Positions 49,025-61,943 of a stretch of DNA of 64,000 nt are shown one piece after another. Made by a program: the position numbers and the translations under genes. The DNA comes from Grammothele lineata (taxonomy: Eukaryota; Basidiomycota; Agaricomycetes; Polyporales; Polyporaceae). Each line of letters starts with the position of its first letter. Within the stretch, counting starts at the first letter, position 1. The notes beneath the pieces were generated by a model. The model had not been told where the DNA came from. It did not search any database and saw only the letters and a list, made by a program, of their open reading frames with translations. The stretch lies in NCBI GenBank assembly GCA_002150815.3, contig NDFF03000381.1:830385-894384 (forward strand), read 5' to 3'.

Positions 49025-51216
49025 TTACCGCAATCGCCGCCGCAACCATTCCGGGGGCTTCCCCGAATCGATATCTCCTACCAAAACCTCCAACGTCTTC
49101 CCCCGGACATACAGGCTACTCCGCTTGAAAAGAAGAGTGATCTTGGGAAGTTCGTTCCAGCCGCCAAATGTCTCCTCCGGCGCCCTCACCACAACCAGAC
49201 TCCGCCCATCTTCATCCTGTACCACATGATCCTTATTGCAGTCGTGCACCAACTCGCGGTCAATGTCTGTCGTCTCCCTACAGAACCGTCCCATGCAGTA
49301 GTGTGCTCCGAGCTCGCCGTCCGCACTGGCAGCATGGCAACACCAGCCGAACTCGAGAACGAAGTAGAGCGAGTACTGCGTACTGTCGAAAATGAGCACG
49401 GTCGGGATTATGTGTGTCCACGAAAATGGCGGGACCGTGGCATTGACCAGTTTAAGCCCCAGCTTGTCCGGTGCCGAGAGCATTGCGAGGCTCGATCTGC
49501 TCAAAAAGAAGGGCTGTGCGCCCGGGCCTACGCGCAGGTGGTCGACTAGCTCTTGTGGGTCCTTTGGATCGGAGGCGCGGTATACTGGGCGTCCGGAGAT
49601 ATACATGTTACACCAATCCCACTTCAATGTAATACCAAGACTGGTATTGATAGCAAGGAGTCTCTGTCCATCAGATAGAGAGCAGGTGTAGGTTGGGATG
49701 TCCCTCCCAGGAACTGAATTGCCCTTGTGAAGCAGTAGACAGACAAATGAGTTGTTATATCCAGCCTTTTGAATCCCCCATAGCATGGCGAGATAAGAGT
49801 CGGAATTCTTCAGTAGGTGAATGAGAATACGGATGCGGATACCATGCGGGGTCACTGCGAAGGAGGGTACCGTGGATTCCATAGTAGTAGATCCCTCCGC
49901 TAAGTGCGTAGAACTCTGCAAGAGAATCTTGTGAGCGCGGCGCAATGCTGAATGTAACATATTGGGCTTACCGACATGGTAGTTATGCTTGCAGGTATTG
50001 AACCAGTAAAATGAACATCCTTGGATGAACGGAATTTCGATGGCGATGGGGCAAAAAGATAGGACTCCTCGCGAACTGCCAATGACTGTCTCATGCCGTC
50101 AGGGTTGGCAGTATGCACAGCGCTCTCTAGCTTCTCAAGTTCTGTGAAAGTGTTCCAGCCACCCCACGCAAACAGACTCGTGTCTGGCATGGTCCGCAGA
50201 ATCTCCTCCTGCAGCCTGTAGAACGCGTTCCGACTCGGACCCTCTCCATACAGCGTTGGCATGTTGACCCCGAAGATACCGAAGAGGCAGTATGCCTCAT
50301 CTTCGATGCGCGTCGTCGAGCGAGTCGACGCCCACTGCATTCGTTCCGCAACGCTGGTCTCGGTAATGTCCTTCTCGAAACGCAACACGCTCACGGGAAT
50401 GGAAGTGATCATTTGGAGAATGTCTGCGAGCGTGTACTTGTCTCCGAGAAGTGTCCAGTGGTCTGACATGAAATGGACCTTTTTGGGGGCGAGGAGCTCC
50501 TGCAGCGTCCAGCCGCGCGTGTGCCACCGACTAAACAAAAATTCGGATCTTGAATCGGATATGCTGTAGCCGTCGGGTACATCGGATAAGTAGACGTAAC
50601 AAACGTCTGAAAGGGCGTAGTATCGGAACATTGAGTTGATGGCCTCGGTGAGCTCGGAGCTACTCGTCTTGTCAATGCAACACGTGTCTGCCCATGCCCA
50701 TGCGAAGCCGTCCTTCTTGGCCTCGCGGAGGAAGCCCTGGATCTTTTTCGACAGGAATGAAAGAGGCCGGGAGGGCATGCGCTGGGGAGCAGGACGTGAG
50801 AGCGAGCGGTTGTCGTCTGCTTCAGAAAAGGGAGGCTTAAAGTGGTCTGAGGATTCCTGGACTGGAGAATAAGTCGACGAAGGCGGGGACGGTAGAGGGG
50901 AAACAATATCATCCTGAAGGTGAATGGCGGACAGGAGTTTATCAATGATCGCCTCCTGGTGCTCGACAGTTCGCTCAAGTCTCTCTATCTTGTCGTGGAG
51001 AACCTCGAGAGTGAGAGTGGAGCGTGCGTCCTCGATACGCGTGGAGGAAAGTCTCTCGCTTTCCTGGAGCAACTTCGTCCCATCACGAACGCCCTGGAAT
51101 GTGTCCTCCTCCGAAGCGGCACCCCAGACGTGTGATAGAATGGCGTAACCTCCAGGAACGTGCTCCGGGCCTTTGAATTCCTTCAACTCTGCTGTCTCGG
51201 TATTGATGAACCACAT
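49025..51216 (-). CDS. HET-domain protein with coiled-coil insertion, 2 exons
   Basis: Exons 51216-49972 and 49915-49025 are joined by a 56-bp intron and give 711 aa. The ATG at 51216 fits the family start (MWFINTETAELKEF). HET motif 1 is YAILSHVWG (residues 24-32), motif 2 is WAWADTCCIDKTSSSELTEA (173-192), and motif 3 is WHTRGWTLQELLAPKKVHFM (231-250). Between motifs 1 and 2 about 130 residues are inserted: a charged coiled coil (about 66-96) and a Ser/Pro-rich linker. After the HET domain come RIEDEAYCLFGIFGVNMPTL and YGEGPSRNAFYRLQEEIL, the segment that usually follows HET in these proteins. HET domains trigger death in heterokaryon incompatibility; most agaricomycete copies are untested. 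The C-terminal 296 residues (exon 2) match nothing I recognise and may be the sensing part (inference). Confidence 0.88.
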
Positions 51217-54200
51217 AGCTTTACATAAGACGTCATCAATTAATGCATGCACCGGGAGACTGGTAAAGAAATGTGTGCTTACCTCGAAACTAAATTTGAA
51301 CGTATGATGGGCAAAAGTCCAAAGCACCGTATAACGTGAGGGAAAAGAGAAATGTCAAGTCCAGGAGTTTGTGGGTTTTGTTGAGTGAAGAGGGGATCGA
51401 TCGAGCAGATAGATATGGATGTACGAAAACGATGGAGAAATGATGGCTCTATCGGCCGCCAGTCAGCATACGTACATAGAGGTACATCGCGTTGACGGCG
51501 GGCCAGGGAGTATCACTTACATCAATGAATCTTTGCAGAACTATTGTAAAGCGTGCGATTTAGATGCCTAGAGAGAGGGAAGGTATGTAGCGAGGGCAGA
51601 TTGGGGAGACAAGTTGATGATGAAGATGAGGGCAGTGGGAGGAGGTGCAAGAGGGCGGCGAGCAACGACATCTGAGCCCAGCATGCGATACGCCTGCAGA
51701 TATCTTGATTGGATCCACCTGACGCGGACGTGAGAAGCGCATGGCGCGGATCCTCTCATCCCCTTCGATCGATTTCCCCTATATGTGTTGTCCGCATTCT
51801 TACCTTCTGTGTGGGAATTGGTAAGAGACAGCAGAGTGGTGCGAAGCAAATATTGGGCGGTCCTGCTCGCTATTCGATCATTGATGTCGCGGAGGGGGCT
51901 ACAAATTCAACTTTTCACTAGTAGAGCGAAGGGGCTAATGGTAGAGACGAAGGAGGCGGGAGACGTGGGTGGAGGTTGGTCAGAGACGTCAGCTTCGACA
52001 AGAATATCTAGCGATGAGCACAGGGTCAGTCCCGGTCCGTGCGTCCGTGCACCTCTAGCGCTGAGCGCGACCACGTGGCAATTGTGCCTGAGCCGCCACA
52101 AGATGGCCGGCGGTGACGCCTAAGTTTCTGACCACTACTACTAAGTCTCGCTGAACCACGTAGCTGCTTGATGATACCCCTCGTTATCTTTTACCCGTTC
52201 TTGGACCGTTTAATTTACTATCATGGGTCTAACAATAAGGACAAACGCTTTGCGGTTTCACCCAGTGACGGTGGTCAATCCGGACTCTCCAAGGCTAACA
52301 GAAATCGCCGTAATGGTTCAGTGTAGACGACGAAGTGTAGTGCAAACTCTGGGAGCAGATGCTGAGGTTCAATTGGAGATGAAACTACTACGCAGAAAAT
52401 ATGTTTATTCGTATGCACCGCTCAACCGATCCGCAAGGAACAGTGCCGTTTTCAAAACCCGGAGCGACGGTACGTCGTGGTGCTCATCCACTACAAACTT
52501 GTCATTATGTTATTCTCCCTTCTATCCAGACATCTGACTTACCTATAACGATGTGTTGATTGCCGTGTATGGCACTCAAGTCCGCCGTAGAGACTTCAAG
52601 TTGTGAGTCACTACCGCTCTAGTACATATGGCTGATGACAACTCCGGCGTGGTCTGCCTGAGGCATTGTGAGCATTCGTTAGCCTTAGGTCGCCCGATTC
52701 GAGAAAGACCAATGGCCTTACCAGGTGGTGACTTTGACGAGGCTATCCACTAAACACTGAAGCAAATGTAGCATGCCTTGTTCGCGCCTAGCCTAGTAAC
52801 TGCAGCAAAACTCATCTTGTTCACCCGATGCAGAAATACCCTTGTCTTCGGACTGGCATCGTTGGCTGCGTCACTCCATTGATGCCGTCCCCGGGATAGT
52901 AGGGCGCGCTGAAATTCAAATGTTCGGCTCCAATGGCGGACATGACTGCGGGAAGCGTCGAGTCTCCTTGTGCCACCGGGAAGCAACACAAAAGAACAAC
53001 GTCTCATGGGCGCTGAAGCGCTGAAGTTGCACTCCGCCCTAAGGATTGCTCGTTTGCACGCGTCGACAAGCGCTGACATGTCCTTTGTCCAGGACATCGG
53101 CAGAGGCCGTGATGGCTTATCGATGTGCTTTTTAAGATGAGCCTGCCTGCGCTGCATCCCCTACATCCCCTACATCCCGTCAGTCGACGATCAATTCCTT
53201 CCTCACATCCTCGCATGTTTCGTGTCCTTAGAAGTCTGCTGACCGCGCTATGAGTTTTCAAACGGGTACAATACCCGTTTCAAGACTCATAGCGCGGTCA
53301 TCGTCTTCAGGAGCACGCCCATGGACGAGTTGATCATTCGTTGTTGATGAGTCTCCCGATGTCATGGCACTTTGATATAGTTTGACCTCTGTAGTCTATC
53401 CATACACCGCTAGGGAAATTTTCAAGCTGTAGACTGCAGGTAGATACAAGTGACCTTTCATAGCTTAGGAAGTGAGCACATACGATGTCGATACGTAGAG
53501 CAGCGGTGTACGTATAATGAGAAATCTCGTGGTTCCTGATCTTTTGAGATAGTAGCGTTTCTCGGTGGACCGTCGCTGGATAGGTTCTCCTGAGTACTTG
53601 CAACGCGCGGTGAGAAATTGGTCTTGATCTATTTGCGCATTCCTACGATGGACTTAGAGCTGGAGCAGTTCGCCCGTGCATATACGCGTGATACTGCTTA
53701 ATACGCCGATGGCTGTCAGTTTTCAGACGACGGAGTACGTAGAAGTAGGGAGACACCGCTAGGGTGCGCCACCAGGGACCCAGATCGAAAGTTGAACCGG
53801 TTCAAGCCGGTTCCGTGGCGCTTTGCTGACATATGCCTACATAGGCGCCGGACAAATCTAGGCGTGGCCGCGATTCACAAGGCGGTCGTCTCTACCCAAT
53901 TCTCCGACTCTCCAACTCCCAGCATTCTAAGCTAGTTCAGTGACCAACGACTTTCATCAAGGCTACGCATATTCGACAGTCCTTCAAATATGCAGCTAGT
54001 CCTGGAAATGGGGCATGCTATGTGTCAGTTAATGAACTTAGGATCATTCACCGGCTCATAGCATACTGCCCATCATCCGGAGCGCGAACTCGGCCAGCGG
54101 ACCCCAGAGCTATGCATGGAGATGAAAGAGGATGTATTCAGCTCTTTAATTGGAGATACTGCTACGTATTGTAAGTACACTATATGGTTCGTTTTGTATG

Positions 54201-54885
54201 AGCGTACTAAATTCAGGATGCCGCTGCTCGCACGGCACTACTTCTACGACGACGAACCCGGAAGGGCCCGCCAGCTTACCAAACACATGTATCAACGCTT
54301 GAGTTGCGCGATACCGGGCATCTCAGCCACGTGGGTACTGCGCGCACGCGGCTTGTCTCTGCGTTGTACGTGTGGTAGGTGACAATCGAGAACAGGGTAT
54401 GCAATACCCCTTCTCCTTGTGCTCCCAAAGTGAGTGCTCATGGGAGAGGCGCCACACGATCCGGACTGATTGTTGTCCACGTTCCGACACGCCACGAAGG
54501 TAGGGCCGGTGTCACTACGCGCTTGCCACGACTTTAACCGGAAAGAACATCCCCTCTGAGCCACGCAAAATTCCGTCCGTGAGACGATGCGTCCTTCGGG
54601 ACGTACACCACGGTCTCGCCTTGCCACGATGTATGGAGAGGCCCATTCAGTACGTTCCGCATATATGGGCCCATTCCCGGGGCTGCGCGCGAGCTTCCTC
54701 TGGGCTGATGAAACCGCTGGGGCTGAGGTCTCGAGCCGCTCAAGAATCCGGGTGAGTCGTGAGTCGTGAGTCGTGACGATTCAACTTATGTCGATCTGAT
54801 ATGGTAGTAGAGTGGTTGGGACGGGCGTTGAACAAACCGAAAGCCACGGCCAGGAGCGAGCCTTTCGGAGGGTCGTAGACATGAG
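51217..54885. other. 3.7 kb with only a weak ORF and a strong hairpin
   Basis: An ATG at 52223 opens 104 codons to 52537 (MGLTIRTNALRFHPVTVVNP), plausible but unsupported. Three CATCCCCTA units lie at about 53157-53181, and GAGTCGT occurs three times at about 54752-54772. The hairpin at 53240-53300 is listed separately. The first few hundred bases should contain the HET gene promoter. Confidence 0.45.
53240..53300. repeat. Palindrome: 29-bp arms, 3-nt loop
   Basis: Left arm 53240-53268 and right arm 53272-53300 pair at 27 of 29 positions around the loop CAA. The arms start TGACCGCGCTATGAGT and end AAACGGGTA. It could fold as a hairpin in RNA or extrude as a cruciform. It lies in no recognised gene. 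Confidence 0.92.
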
Positions 54886-56465
54886 CTAGCCCGAGCGTCG
54901 GAGGGCGGCCCATTCGGCGGCCCGACGTATTTGTGTAGCCGGTCCTGAGTCGGCAGGCAATCTTACAGGAGCCGGAGTAGTCAGTGCCGAGGTTGCTGGC
55001 CGTGAGGAGGACGAGACGGGCATGCGGGAGTTGTTGTCTCGAGACGTGTTGGCCTTCGTAAATCTGTAAGCTGAGCGCAGCTCATCGGATGACATCCGAG
55101 GAATCCGGTCTTTCACCAAAACAACACGAAAGTCAGTTGGTTGCGACGAGAAGAAGACGACTCGATCTTGAAGTAGTAGCAAAGAAACCGTGACACTCAC
55201 CCGCTCCGGCGACCATATGGTACAAAGCGATCATTTTTGGGTCCAACGATGCAACGCCCAACTCAAATGAGGCGTCCATTAGCATGGCCAAATACTTGGT
55301 CCCCATGGTCGGCAGTTGGTCCCATGCGACGGTCGGTGATAGCGAGGCGAGGAGCATCGCACACAACTCGGGGATAAGGACGTCGTCGCCTGTGTTAGGA
55401 AGTAGGCCCGGGACTCGGAGAAGTGCCTTGGCCCGCTGCATGCCCGGTACAGTACGTCGAAGGGGATGGGTGGTTTGATGGAGGTTGTTGGCCGATGTGT
55501 GGAGTGTGTGACTGATCCTGAACGGCAGGGACGACCGCGCGGGCGTACCCGTAGCTGAGCGCGTTCGCGACGCACCGACCGCGTACGACCCTCCCCGCGC
55601 GAGAGAGCGCAGCAAGAGAAGGGCGGCGGTCTGGACCGCATGTGTTGACGAGCCCGCGCGAGAAGACGTCTTCGACGTTGGTAGTGGGGCCAGAATAAAT
55701 GGCGTACAGCTCGTCGAGAAGAGTCGATGGCGAGCAATCGCTCGTGTGCCTTGTAGGCGTCGGGAATATCTCCAAGGTGTCGAGAGGCGGTGGACGTGTC
55801 CTAATAGCAGCGAGGTAATACCCCTGCGCTGCTTGAGACGTCCGCGAGTCGGTGAGCGTGGAGTAAGACGAAGGTCCTGCGTGATGAGATGGATGGGGAG
55901 GGCATTGGAGAGCGGTATATGTATGCCGGGGACGTGGATTTGAAGCGCATGCTGAGCCGCCTCGTAGAAGATAGTATCAGGTCGCAGTCTTAAAAGGGCT
56001 TGTTTGTTCTTTCGTGACTTACCTGTAAGCAGCTGCGACGGCCGCGCTAATCCCTCCGCCTGGGCAGCCCTCCTGACCGTGTCGACACCCCCGTGGCCCA
56101 ATACCTCGCCTTCAGATGGGACAGGTGGTCTGGGAGAGATCTTTTTGGGGACCGTGCGTGGCTTTGGAGGGGTCGTACGGCGTTTAGGGGCCTTAACAGT
56201 ACTGGCCCTGTCTGAAGGCAGGGTCAATGAGTGCTCGTATATCGTCGAATAGGTGATATTCCAAAGGCTCACTGAACGGGCGGATACGTCCTAGGGTCAT
56301 AGTCCCCTAGAGGAAACAGTTATCGCTGCGTCGAACCCGGAGATGACGAAGACTTACTTTTACGCCTGGGGGAAAAAACTCCTTGACTTTCGCTTGAGGA
56401 GTCCTATCCTGCTCCCATTCCCCCCACTTCATGACGGGTGGTCGTATGGGTTGATCGTCAGACAT
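54886..56465 (-). CDS. Orphan gene C1, multi-exon, duplicated at the window end
   Basis: The first three exons are certain by comparison with the second copy: 56465-56358, 56306-56273 and 56211-56023, with introns of 51 and 61 bp. They encode MSDDQPIRPPVMKWGEWEQD and continue through FFPPGVK and TMTLGRIRPF to a very basic Pro-rich segment (RRTTPPKPRTVPKKISPRPP) and GHGGVDTVRRAAQAEGLARP. Downstream, less certain exons read EAAQHALQIHVPGIHIPLSN, LLDELYAIYSGPTTNVEDVF and LCAMLLASLSPTVAWDQLPT. After a GTGAGT donor near 55200 comes DRVVFFSSQPTDFRVVLVKD, to a stop at 54886. I could not join the middle exons with certainty. No family is recognised. The basic segment suggests nucleic-acid or chromatin contact (inference). 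Confidence 0.55.
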
Positions 56466-58053
56466 CTGTGATGTGACAAGTCAGGAAATAAGGGAGGAAG
56501 GAGAGAGCAGGTTGGCTTCAGTAGACAGGTGACCGGAGTTTATACGCGGTGCCAGACCTTGAGGGTGAGGATGATGATCATCGCGGGGATTGAAGGTACA
56601 AGGGCATCTCTTAGAACACGTTCAAGTAGGGTCGGAAGCTCCCCAAGGACACGACTCCTTCGTGGCGTATCGGTGAGCTTCGGGATCAGGCCCGTACGTA
56701 TTGATTGGTTCTCTGCCTGCGCTGTACACACCCTAATAGTAGCCGCGTCCGCCGCAGCTTGTCGAGGAGCTGGGGCAGACTCCCATGCAAAGATTAACGG
56801 TAGGAAAAGTGCACTACCCGGTCTCGTATCTAAACACTGCACCCACCACAGGCTCCAGAGCCGTAGCATCGGGCGCGGACTCCCGCGAAGGTTGGCAGCT
56901 TTGTCGCCAGAAACGTCGAGCGTGGAGGGCTGCGACGAGTCACGCAGCCGAAAGAAGAGAATCTCGTTAAATCGGATCAGAGTACAACACGTGTGCAACT
57001 CACAAAGGACCCGAGAGAAGGCAGATGGGAATTTGAGGGCATTGCGCCTCAATGCCGAGGGGATGGACCGGGCGCTGGCGCCAAAGGCTGGTGCTACATC
57101 GTCCACACTCCGACGCTAGCAGGCGAGACCTTGTTGCCCTCATGTCAGCCCATCGACTCCAAATATTACATGTAGATTTTGTGTATGGGAGCGGCACCCG
57201 GTGGCAGGGTAAGGGCTACGGGGGGGCGGTGGGGGTTGGAGAGACTCACAGGGATGCTAGCAATCGTTCTTGTCCGCCTGTTCGATAAACGCCCATGCTT
57301 AGTAATCAATGCGGCCCTGAATAACGAGTGACGCGCGTTGCTCTGATGCTCGACTCCCCCGCTTCCAACCGCAACATGACGTCCGGCGACCGGCGCTGCT
57401 TCAATCGACTAGCAGTTCCAAGCTCACCCAGGTCTGCTGTATTGTTGTGTATCTAGGGCAAGACACAATACCCGTGATTCTCGCCAGACTTGCTAGTAGA
57501 GGCGACATTCATTGATACTTCGTGGCTGGTACCACTGATCGCTTTGACCTATATTGCAGTGTAGCACCCTTCAACCTTGTGCACGGCATGCCACGCGTTG
57601 CCGCGGCCCAAGGCACACGCATATATCATGCGCGGAAGCAGGACGCCAAAGCGATTCCTAAGGATCACTTGCCACGCCACTGTGCTGGCTCTCCGAATCG
57701 TTTTGTTCGAAAGGATAGTAGTGACATGTGCAAAGCTTACCGTCCCCGTCCGTGCAGGGTTATAAGCAACTCTTCGCCGCATAAAACGGCACTAAAAAGG
57801 CCGCTCTTCGTCACCTCGCCCACGACTGGCTCACCACGAACCTTCAGTACAGGCGGCCTGTTACGTGTGTTCGAAAAATTACAATGAGCTCTGTATGTCA
57901 CGCGTTGTCTACACTATTGATAATTGCAGACTTATACCTGATCTCTAGTCCGCGCATCACCCCACCATCCGCAATACTCGGACTGCTAGCGAGCAGCATC
58001 CTCAGCTATGGTCGCAATCTGATCTGCCGTACAATGCCACGGTTTCCGTGGCG
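56466..58053. other. Intergenic with a possible membrane-protein relic
   Basis: On the minus strand 57106-56540 stays open with Leu/Trp-rich segments (LRLWSLWWVQCL, ALFLPLIFAW) and RVLGELPTLLERVLRDALVP, which recalls the C-terminal part of agaricomycete multi-pass proteins of the DUF6533 type. It has no ATG and a plus-strand frame of similar length, so I leave it as a candidate relic. Nothing is recognised in 57.2-58.0 kb. Confidence 0.3.
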
Positions 58054-58758
58054 ATGGAATACCCTTACGCTCACACTACGTCTCGCCCATCCCACCGGCG
58101 AGGGCACTCTGGCTATCCTCCTTGTTCCCAACAGGACGCTTCAACCAGCGCCTCTACTCACGCTCAGCTTCGAGAGGCCGGTCATTGGGCTCCGTACCCA
58201 AGCGCCCAGGCCGGCCCAGGATTTGGCACCGCTCAATTTGCTCAGCCCACCTCCTGGAACGCAAAGTGCACTTCATCCGTTCCCCAACATTGCGACTCTT
58301 TCCACGTTGCCAGAGCTCACTGTTATGACCCTGGAGCTATGCAAACTGGTGGGTTCAGAAACGGACCACCCTATCCCGCCTACAATGAGAGTTCGCCGTC
58401 GACCCCCTCGAATCGCACCTTCGACAACCCTTGCCGTCAGATGCCGCCGCCGCCGCCGCATTCCGTGAGCTCCCCGCCCATGAGCACGTTCAGCGCGCTG
58501 GCAGGGGCCGTCGATGCTCGCGAGCTGCACAATGGATACACGAAGTTGAATGCCGGCAAAACTCTGGCTTTCATGTCCGACGGCGTTACTCCGGAGATCG
58601 GGAATGGATCGCCGGAGGATGCCGCACCCTCAGCGACATGTGTCCAGGCCAACGTTATGGTCGCACAGCCCAAGCCGAAGAGGATGGAGGAGATTAAGCC
58701 TCCTGAATGGGTTTCGAGGCCATGCGAAGTCAAGACGAGGGCTGGTCGAGGTCCCTAG
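58054..58758 (+). CDS. Hypothetical Pro/Ser-rich protein
   Basis: An open frame with ATG at 58054 runs to a stop at 58758 (235 codons including the stop). The frame is also open upstream of the ATG, so an extra 5' exon is possible. The first 150 residues are rich in Pro, Ser, Gln and His, with a PPPPPPH run. The last third (STFSALAGAVDARELHNGYT, then LNAGKTLAFMSDG and PKPKRMEEIKPPEWVSRPCE) looks more structured. No family, signal peptide or membrane segment is seen. It may be a disordered regulatory protein (inference). Confidence 0.4.
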   Translation: MEYPYAHTTSRPSHRRGHSGYPPCSQQDASTSASTHAQLREAGHWAPYPSAQAGPGFGTAQFAQPTSWNAKCTSSVPQHCDSFHVARAHCYDPGAMQTGGFRNGPPYPAYNESSPSTPSNRTFDNPCRQMPPPPPHSVSSPPMSTFSALAGAVDARELHNGYTKLNAGKTLAFMSDGVTPEIGNGSPEDAAPSATCVQANVMVAQPKPKRMEEIKPPEWVSRPCEVKTRAGRGP

Positions 58759-60939
58759 TTTCGTAACCCTTACAAGTTTCCCCTATTCTTCCTATGATAT
58801 ATGTTCCATGTTATCTAATATGCTACGACCTTGCATGACATATTTTACATACGACCGTTTTGCTCATTGCGCGTATGCCTGCAAATAAGCATCATGTTGT
58901 TTTCCGTGTCTAACTTGTGTCTAACGGCCCAGTTTGTTGCTCGAGTCTGATGTGCGCACGCATCTGATTTGAATGGCTGACTATTTGAGGGTAAGAGAGA
59001 TGGGAGAACAAAGGAGCGCACCGTAACATTGGGAACTGAGTCCTGCGACCCTGCTCCGCGCGGCGGAAGTTCTCAATGGCTCCGGTCGCCAATATGGACA
59101 AATCCGGAAGCGTTTCTGATGTGGGTTGTCTTCCCACGTGACGGCCGCCTTTGCTGCTGTCGCGACTCAGCGTCTCAGCGTCCCAAAGCTGCTCAGACTG
59201 CTCTTTCGCTCGACAATATCCTTCTCTCCCCCTCAGCTTCAAAGCAAATGTTGCTCTGGTGCGTTCATCGTTCGAGCTAGCCGAACGAGCCTTCTCCCGC
59301 CTGTGTGTCTTCGAACAGCTTGATAGCACCGCCCATCCACCTTGCGACATCCTCGTGGCGAAGAAGCTTGCAAGATGAAATTCGCTCGTGCGTCTCGTTC
59401 CGCGCGGAAGTCTGACGTGGGACCGGCGGAGGGTTAACAAGAGTTTCCGCCTATGGCAGGTTTGTGTAAACAACCGTCAAGGTGGACCCACACACGCTGG
59501 TGCCCCCGCCCCGACAAACACTCCCCATCCGCAATCCCGCGCCTCCGTGTGCTGGAGGGCAATCGTGACAAAGGGCGGACAAGGAGGCCATCACGCGTAC
59601 GGCGCAGAGTCCCTGGAGCGCCCCGAAGCTCGGTCTTTGTTCCGTGGAAGCACCGGCTCGCCGCCTTCACCCGCCCCGCGCGGAGGGCTTGGATCAGGTG
59701 CGGACCCCGATTCTGCGGGTTTTGAGAAGGCCTAGCCAGTATCAGTCACGCCATCATCAAATATGCGCGCGCACTCTCACAGTTCAATCGAGCGGGGCCC
59801 TGGCACTTCCAGAATACCTCCCCAACTGCGGACTTCGATACCCACCGGTGTGCGTGCAATAGCAAGCGCAGAGATCCACTACGACAGCTGCGTTTGCTCA
59901 CGCGTTTGACGCTTCTAATCTAGCGCATCAGCATGATTATCGTAATTGCGCCGGAATTCTAGTGCTATCGATTCAAATCCTGCTACGCCACCGCGACCAC
60001 CTCGATGGTCGTATCTCGGGGCAGTGATGCAGAGAGGCATGCTCCACGCCGAACCCAGCATGGGATGGCGGTGACTAGCTCCCGCATAGCAGCATTCAAA
60101 GTCAGAATCGGTCCCCAGGACTGCCCGTCTGCTATGCCAGGGTCGAGAAGCGAGCCGCGACGGATCAGTTCTTCAACTACTTCCATGCACAAGGCTCGAA
60201 AAGCGAGACAAGGGCGGGCCCATCCCGCGCATAATCACTTCCCGACGAACGATCCAGATGCTTGCTCTCGTGCCTGTGCGTCAATGGACATCCACTCAGA
60301 CCTGTCTATCGTGACTGGTGTCATGGGCATCATCACTGGAAGCCTTGTAGAGGACCCTAGGAGCCCAGAAGTCGGCCGCCGCAACGCCGTGTTCTCCAAG
60401 TTCTCTCATTTGGCAGTCTCTGATGCACGTGTCCAATCTTCGAGGGCGCGACTTTCATTGTGGTCGCATGCGTTCCCGACATTCAGGGTCGCGTCTCAAC
60501 ATCTTGTGCACTAAGGGGTTCGGGGACGTTCAAGGATAACCTCGATGAGCACTTTCCCCCCGCCTTACATTCCTTGTTACTCCCAAGAGGCGTCGGGTAG
60601 CAGCGATGGTCGCTGAAAGGCGTAGATACACCTCCACTCGTCTCAGCTCGCTAGACGTCCAATGTCCTTTCAAAACAGCCGGCTCATATCGCCATAGACC
60701 GCTCGTAAGCAGAGTCTTCATCTCCCCGATAGCCGTCCTTTCATGGTATCCCTAGCTACCACGGCCTCCCAACGCTAAGCGAACTGAAGAGTGCGAAAAC
60801 CCCAAGAAGCGTCGTCGCCCGGGCCCGAACGAGAACACCCCTTCGGCCGCGGTACGTCCAGCTCTCGCTCGCTCGCGTTCAGCGCATACAACCTAGCCCT
60901 CCTTCTCAACGCATCCATGGCCGCAGTTCTCCATTGCAG
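58759..60939. other. Intergenic, no gene recognised
   Basis: 2.2 kb in which plus- and minus-strand frames overlap throughout (58910-59473, 60005-60514) without recognisable domains or consistent introns. Confidence 0.45.
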
Positions 60940-61943
60940 GATACGTGCACGAGCCTAACATCCGCAGCTCCGTCCAGACACGATTGGAAAAAACGCCCCC
61001 GCCGCCATCACCGTCACCTCCCCCTCGCAAACCGCGAAACAACCCCACCTCATTCTACGCCCGCAGTGCCTATTTGGATAGGGTGTTGGAGGACGTCGAT
61101 CGCTTGCTCAAGTCACGCAAATCGGGTCCCAGCAATCCCCAAGACCCCGTTGAGGAAGGCCGTGACGACGCAACCATCAGCGCGAGCCTCGAAACCGCCC
61201 ATCTCTCAGGTTCGGACGTCCCACCAACGCAGAGCCCGTCTTCGACGTTCTATACCCCGCCTTCTCCCGACGGAGTCCCGCGCTACCCCAGCCCTATGGA
61301 CGTCAATGCAAACCACGACCTCGAAAGTACGCACTACGCTCGAGCAGACTCTATGCAAAGCACCAGCTACGAGACAGATCCCGACTCGCCCCTCACCCCT
61401 CGCGTACCGCTCATCGATGGCCCCTCCGTTCTGTATCATCAAGTTTCATCTCTCTTTCCGCCGCACCCGACCACCGCTGGGGTCCTTCAAATCCCCTCTG
61501 ACGCTTTCTTGCCCACCGCCGATGTCTGTCCGGAGTACGAAGACGGTCCACAACTTCCCAGCTGGTGGATGACTCGCGATCTTGGTTCCTTATCTGCCGA
61601 AGAGATCGATGCGGCCTTTGATGCTATCCGCTGGAGCCTCGTCGACGCAGAGGACGTCCCCGTGGTAGACGGTGACTACGACGTGCGCGGGGCTGTTACT
61701 TGGGGGGTCTGGCAAGGCGATGTGGGTTCAGACGTGTTGTCGGGGAGCGCTAACTGGGGGTGGGAGGTGGTCAGCGCCCCTGGCGTGATTGCGCCCCCGG
61801 TGCCTCTGCTCCAAAGCTCCTTTCATGGCTCGGCCATGAGCTACGGCGGAGACGCGGTCAGCGCCGGCGCGTACGACGACGCCTCGATCCCCGCTCATTG
61901 CCTCTTCAGCGATCTCTCCTCTGGGAATTCCTTCTACTCGTAG
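60940..61943 (+). CDS. Hypothetical Pro/Ser/Asp-rich protein, main exon
   Basis: A long frame runs from a CAG acceptor at 60939 (GCAG, then GATACGTGCACG) to a stop at 61943. The first in-frame ATG is about 110 codons in, so a short upstream first exon is likely; the ATG at 60917 is one possibility but is not in frame without splicing. The protein has a Pro run (TPPPPSPSPPPRKP), then SFYARSAYLDRVLEDVDRLL, which looks helical. A Ser/Pro-rich linker follows, then a Trp-containing acidic part (LPSWWMTRDLGSLSAEEIDA, FDAIRWSLVDAEDVPVVDGD). It has the character of a disordered nuclear regulator but carries no known domain. Confidence 0.5.

Noticed and set aside
56540..57119. Two opposite frames of 188 and 196 codons
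   Set aside because: No ATG on the more protein-like minus strand and no way to choose between them; kept only as a possible membrane-protein relic.
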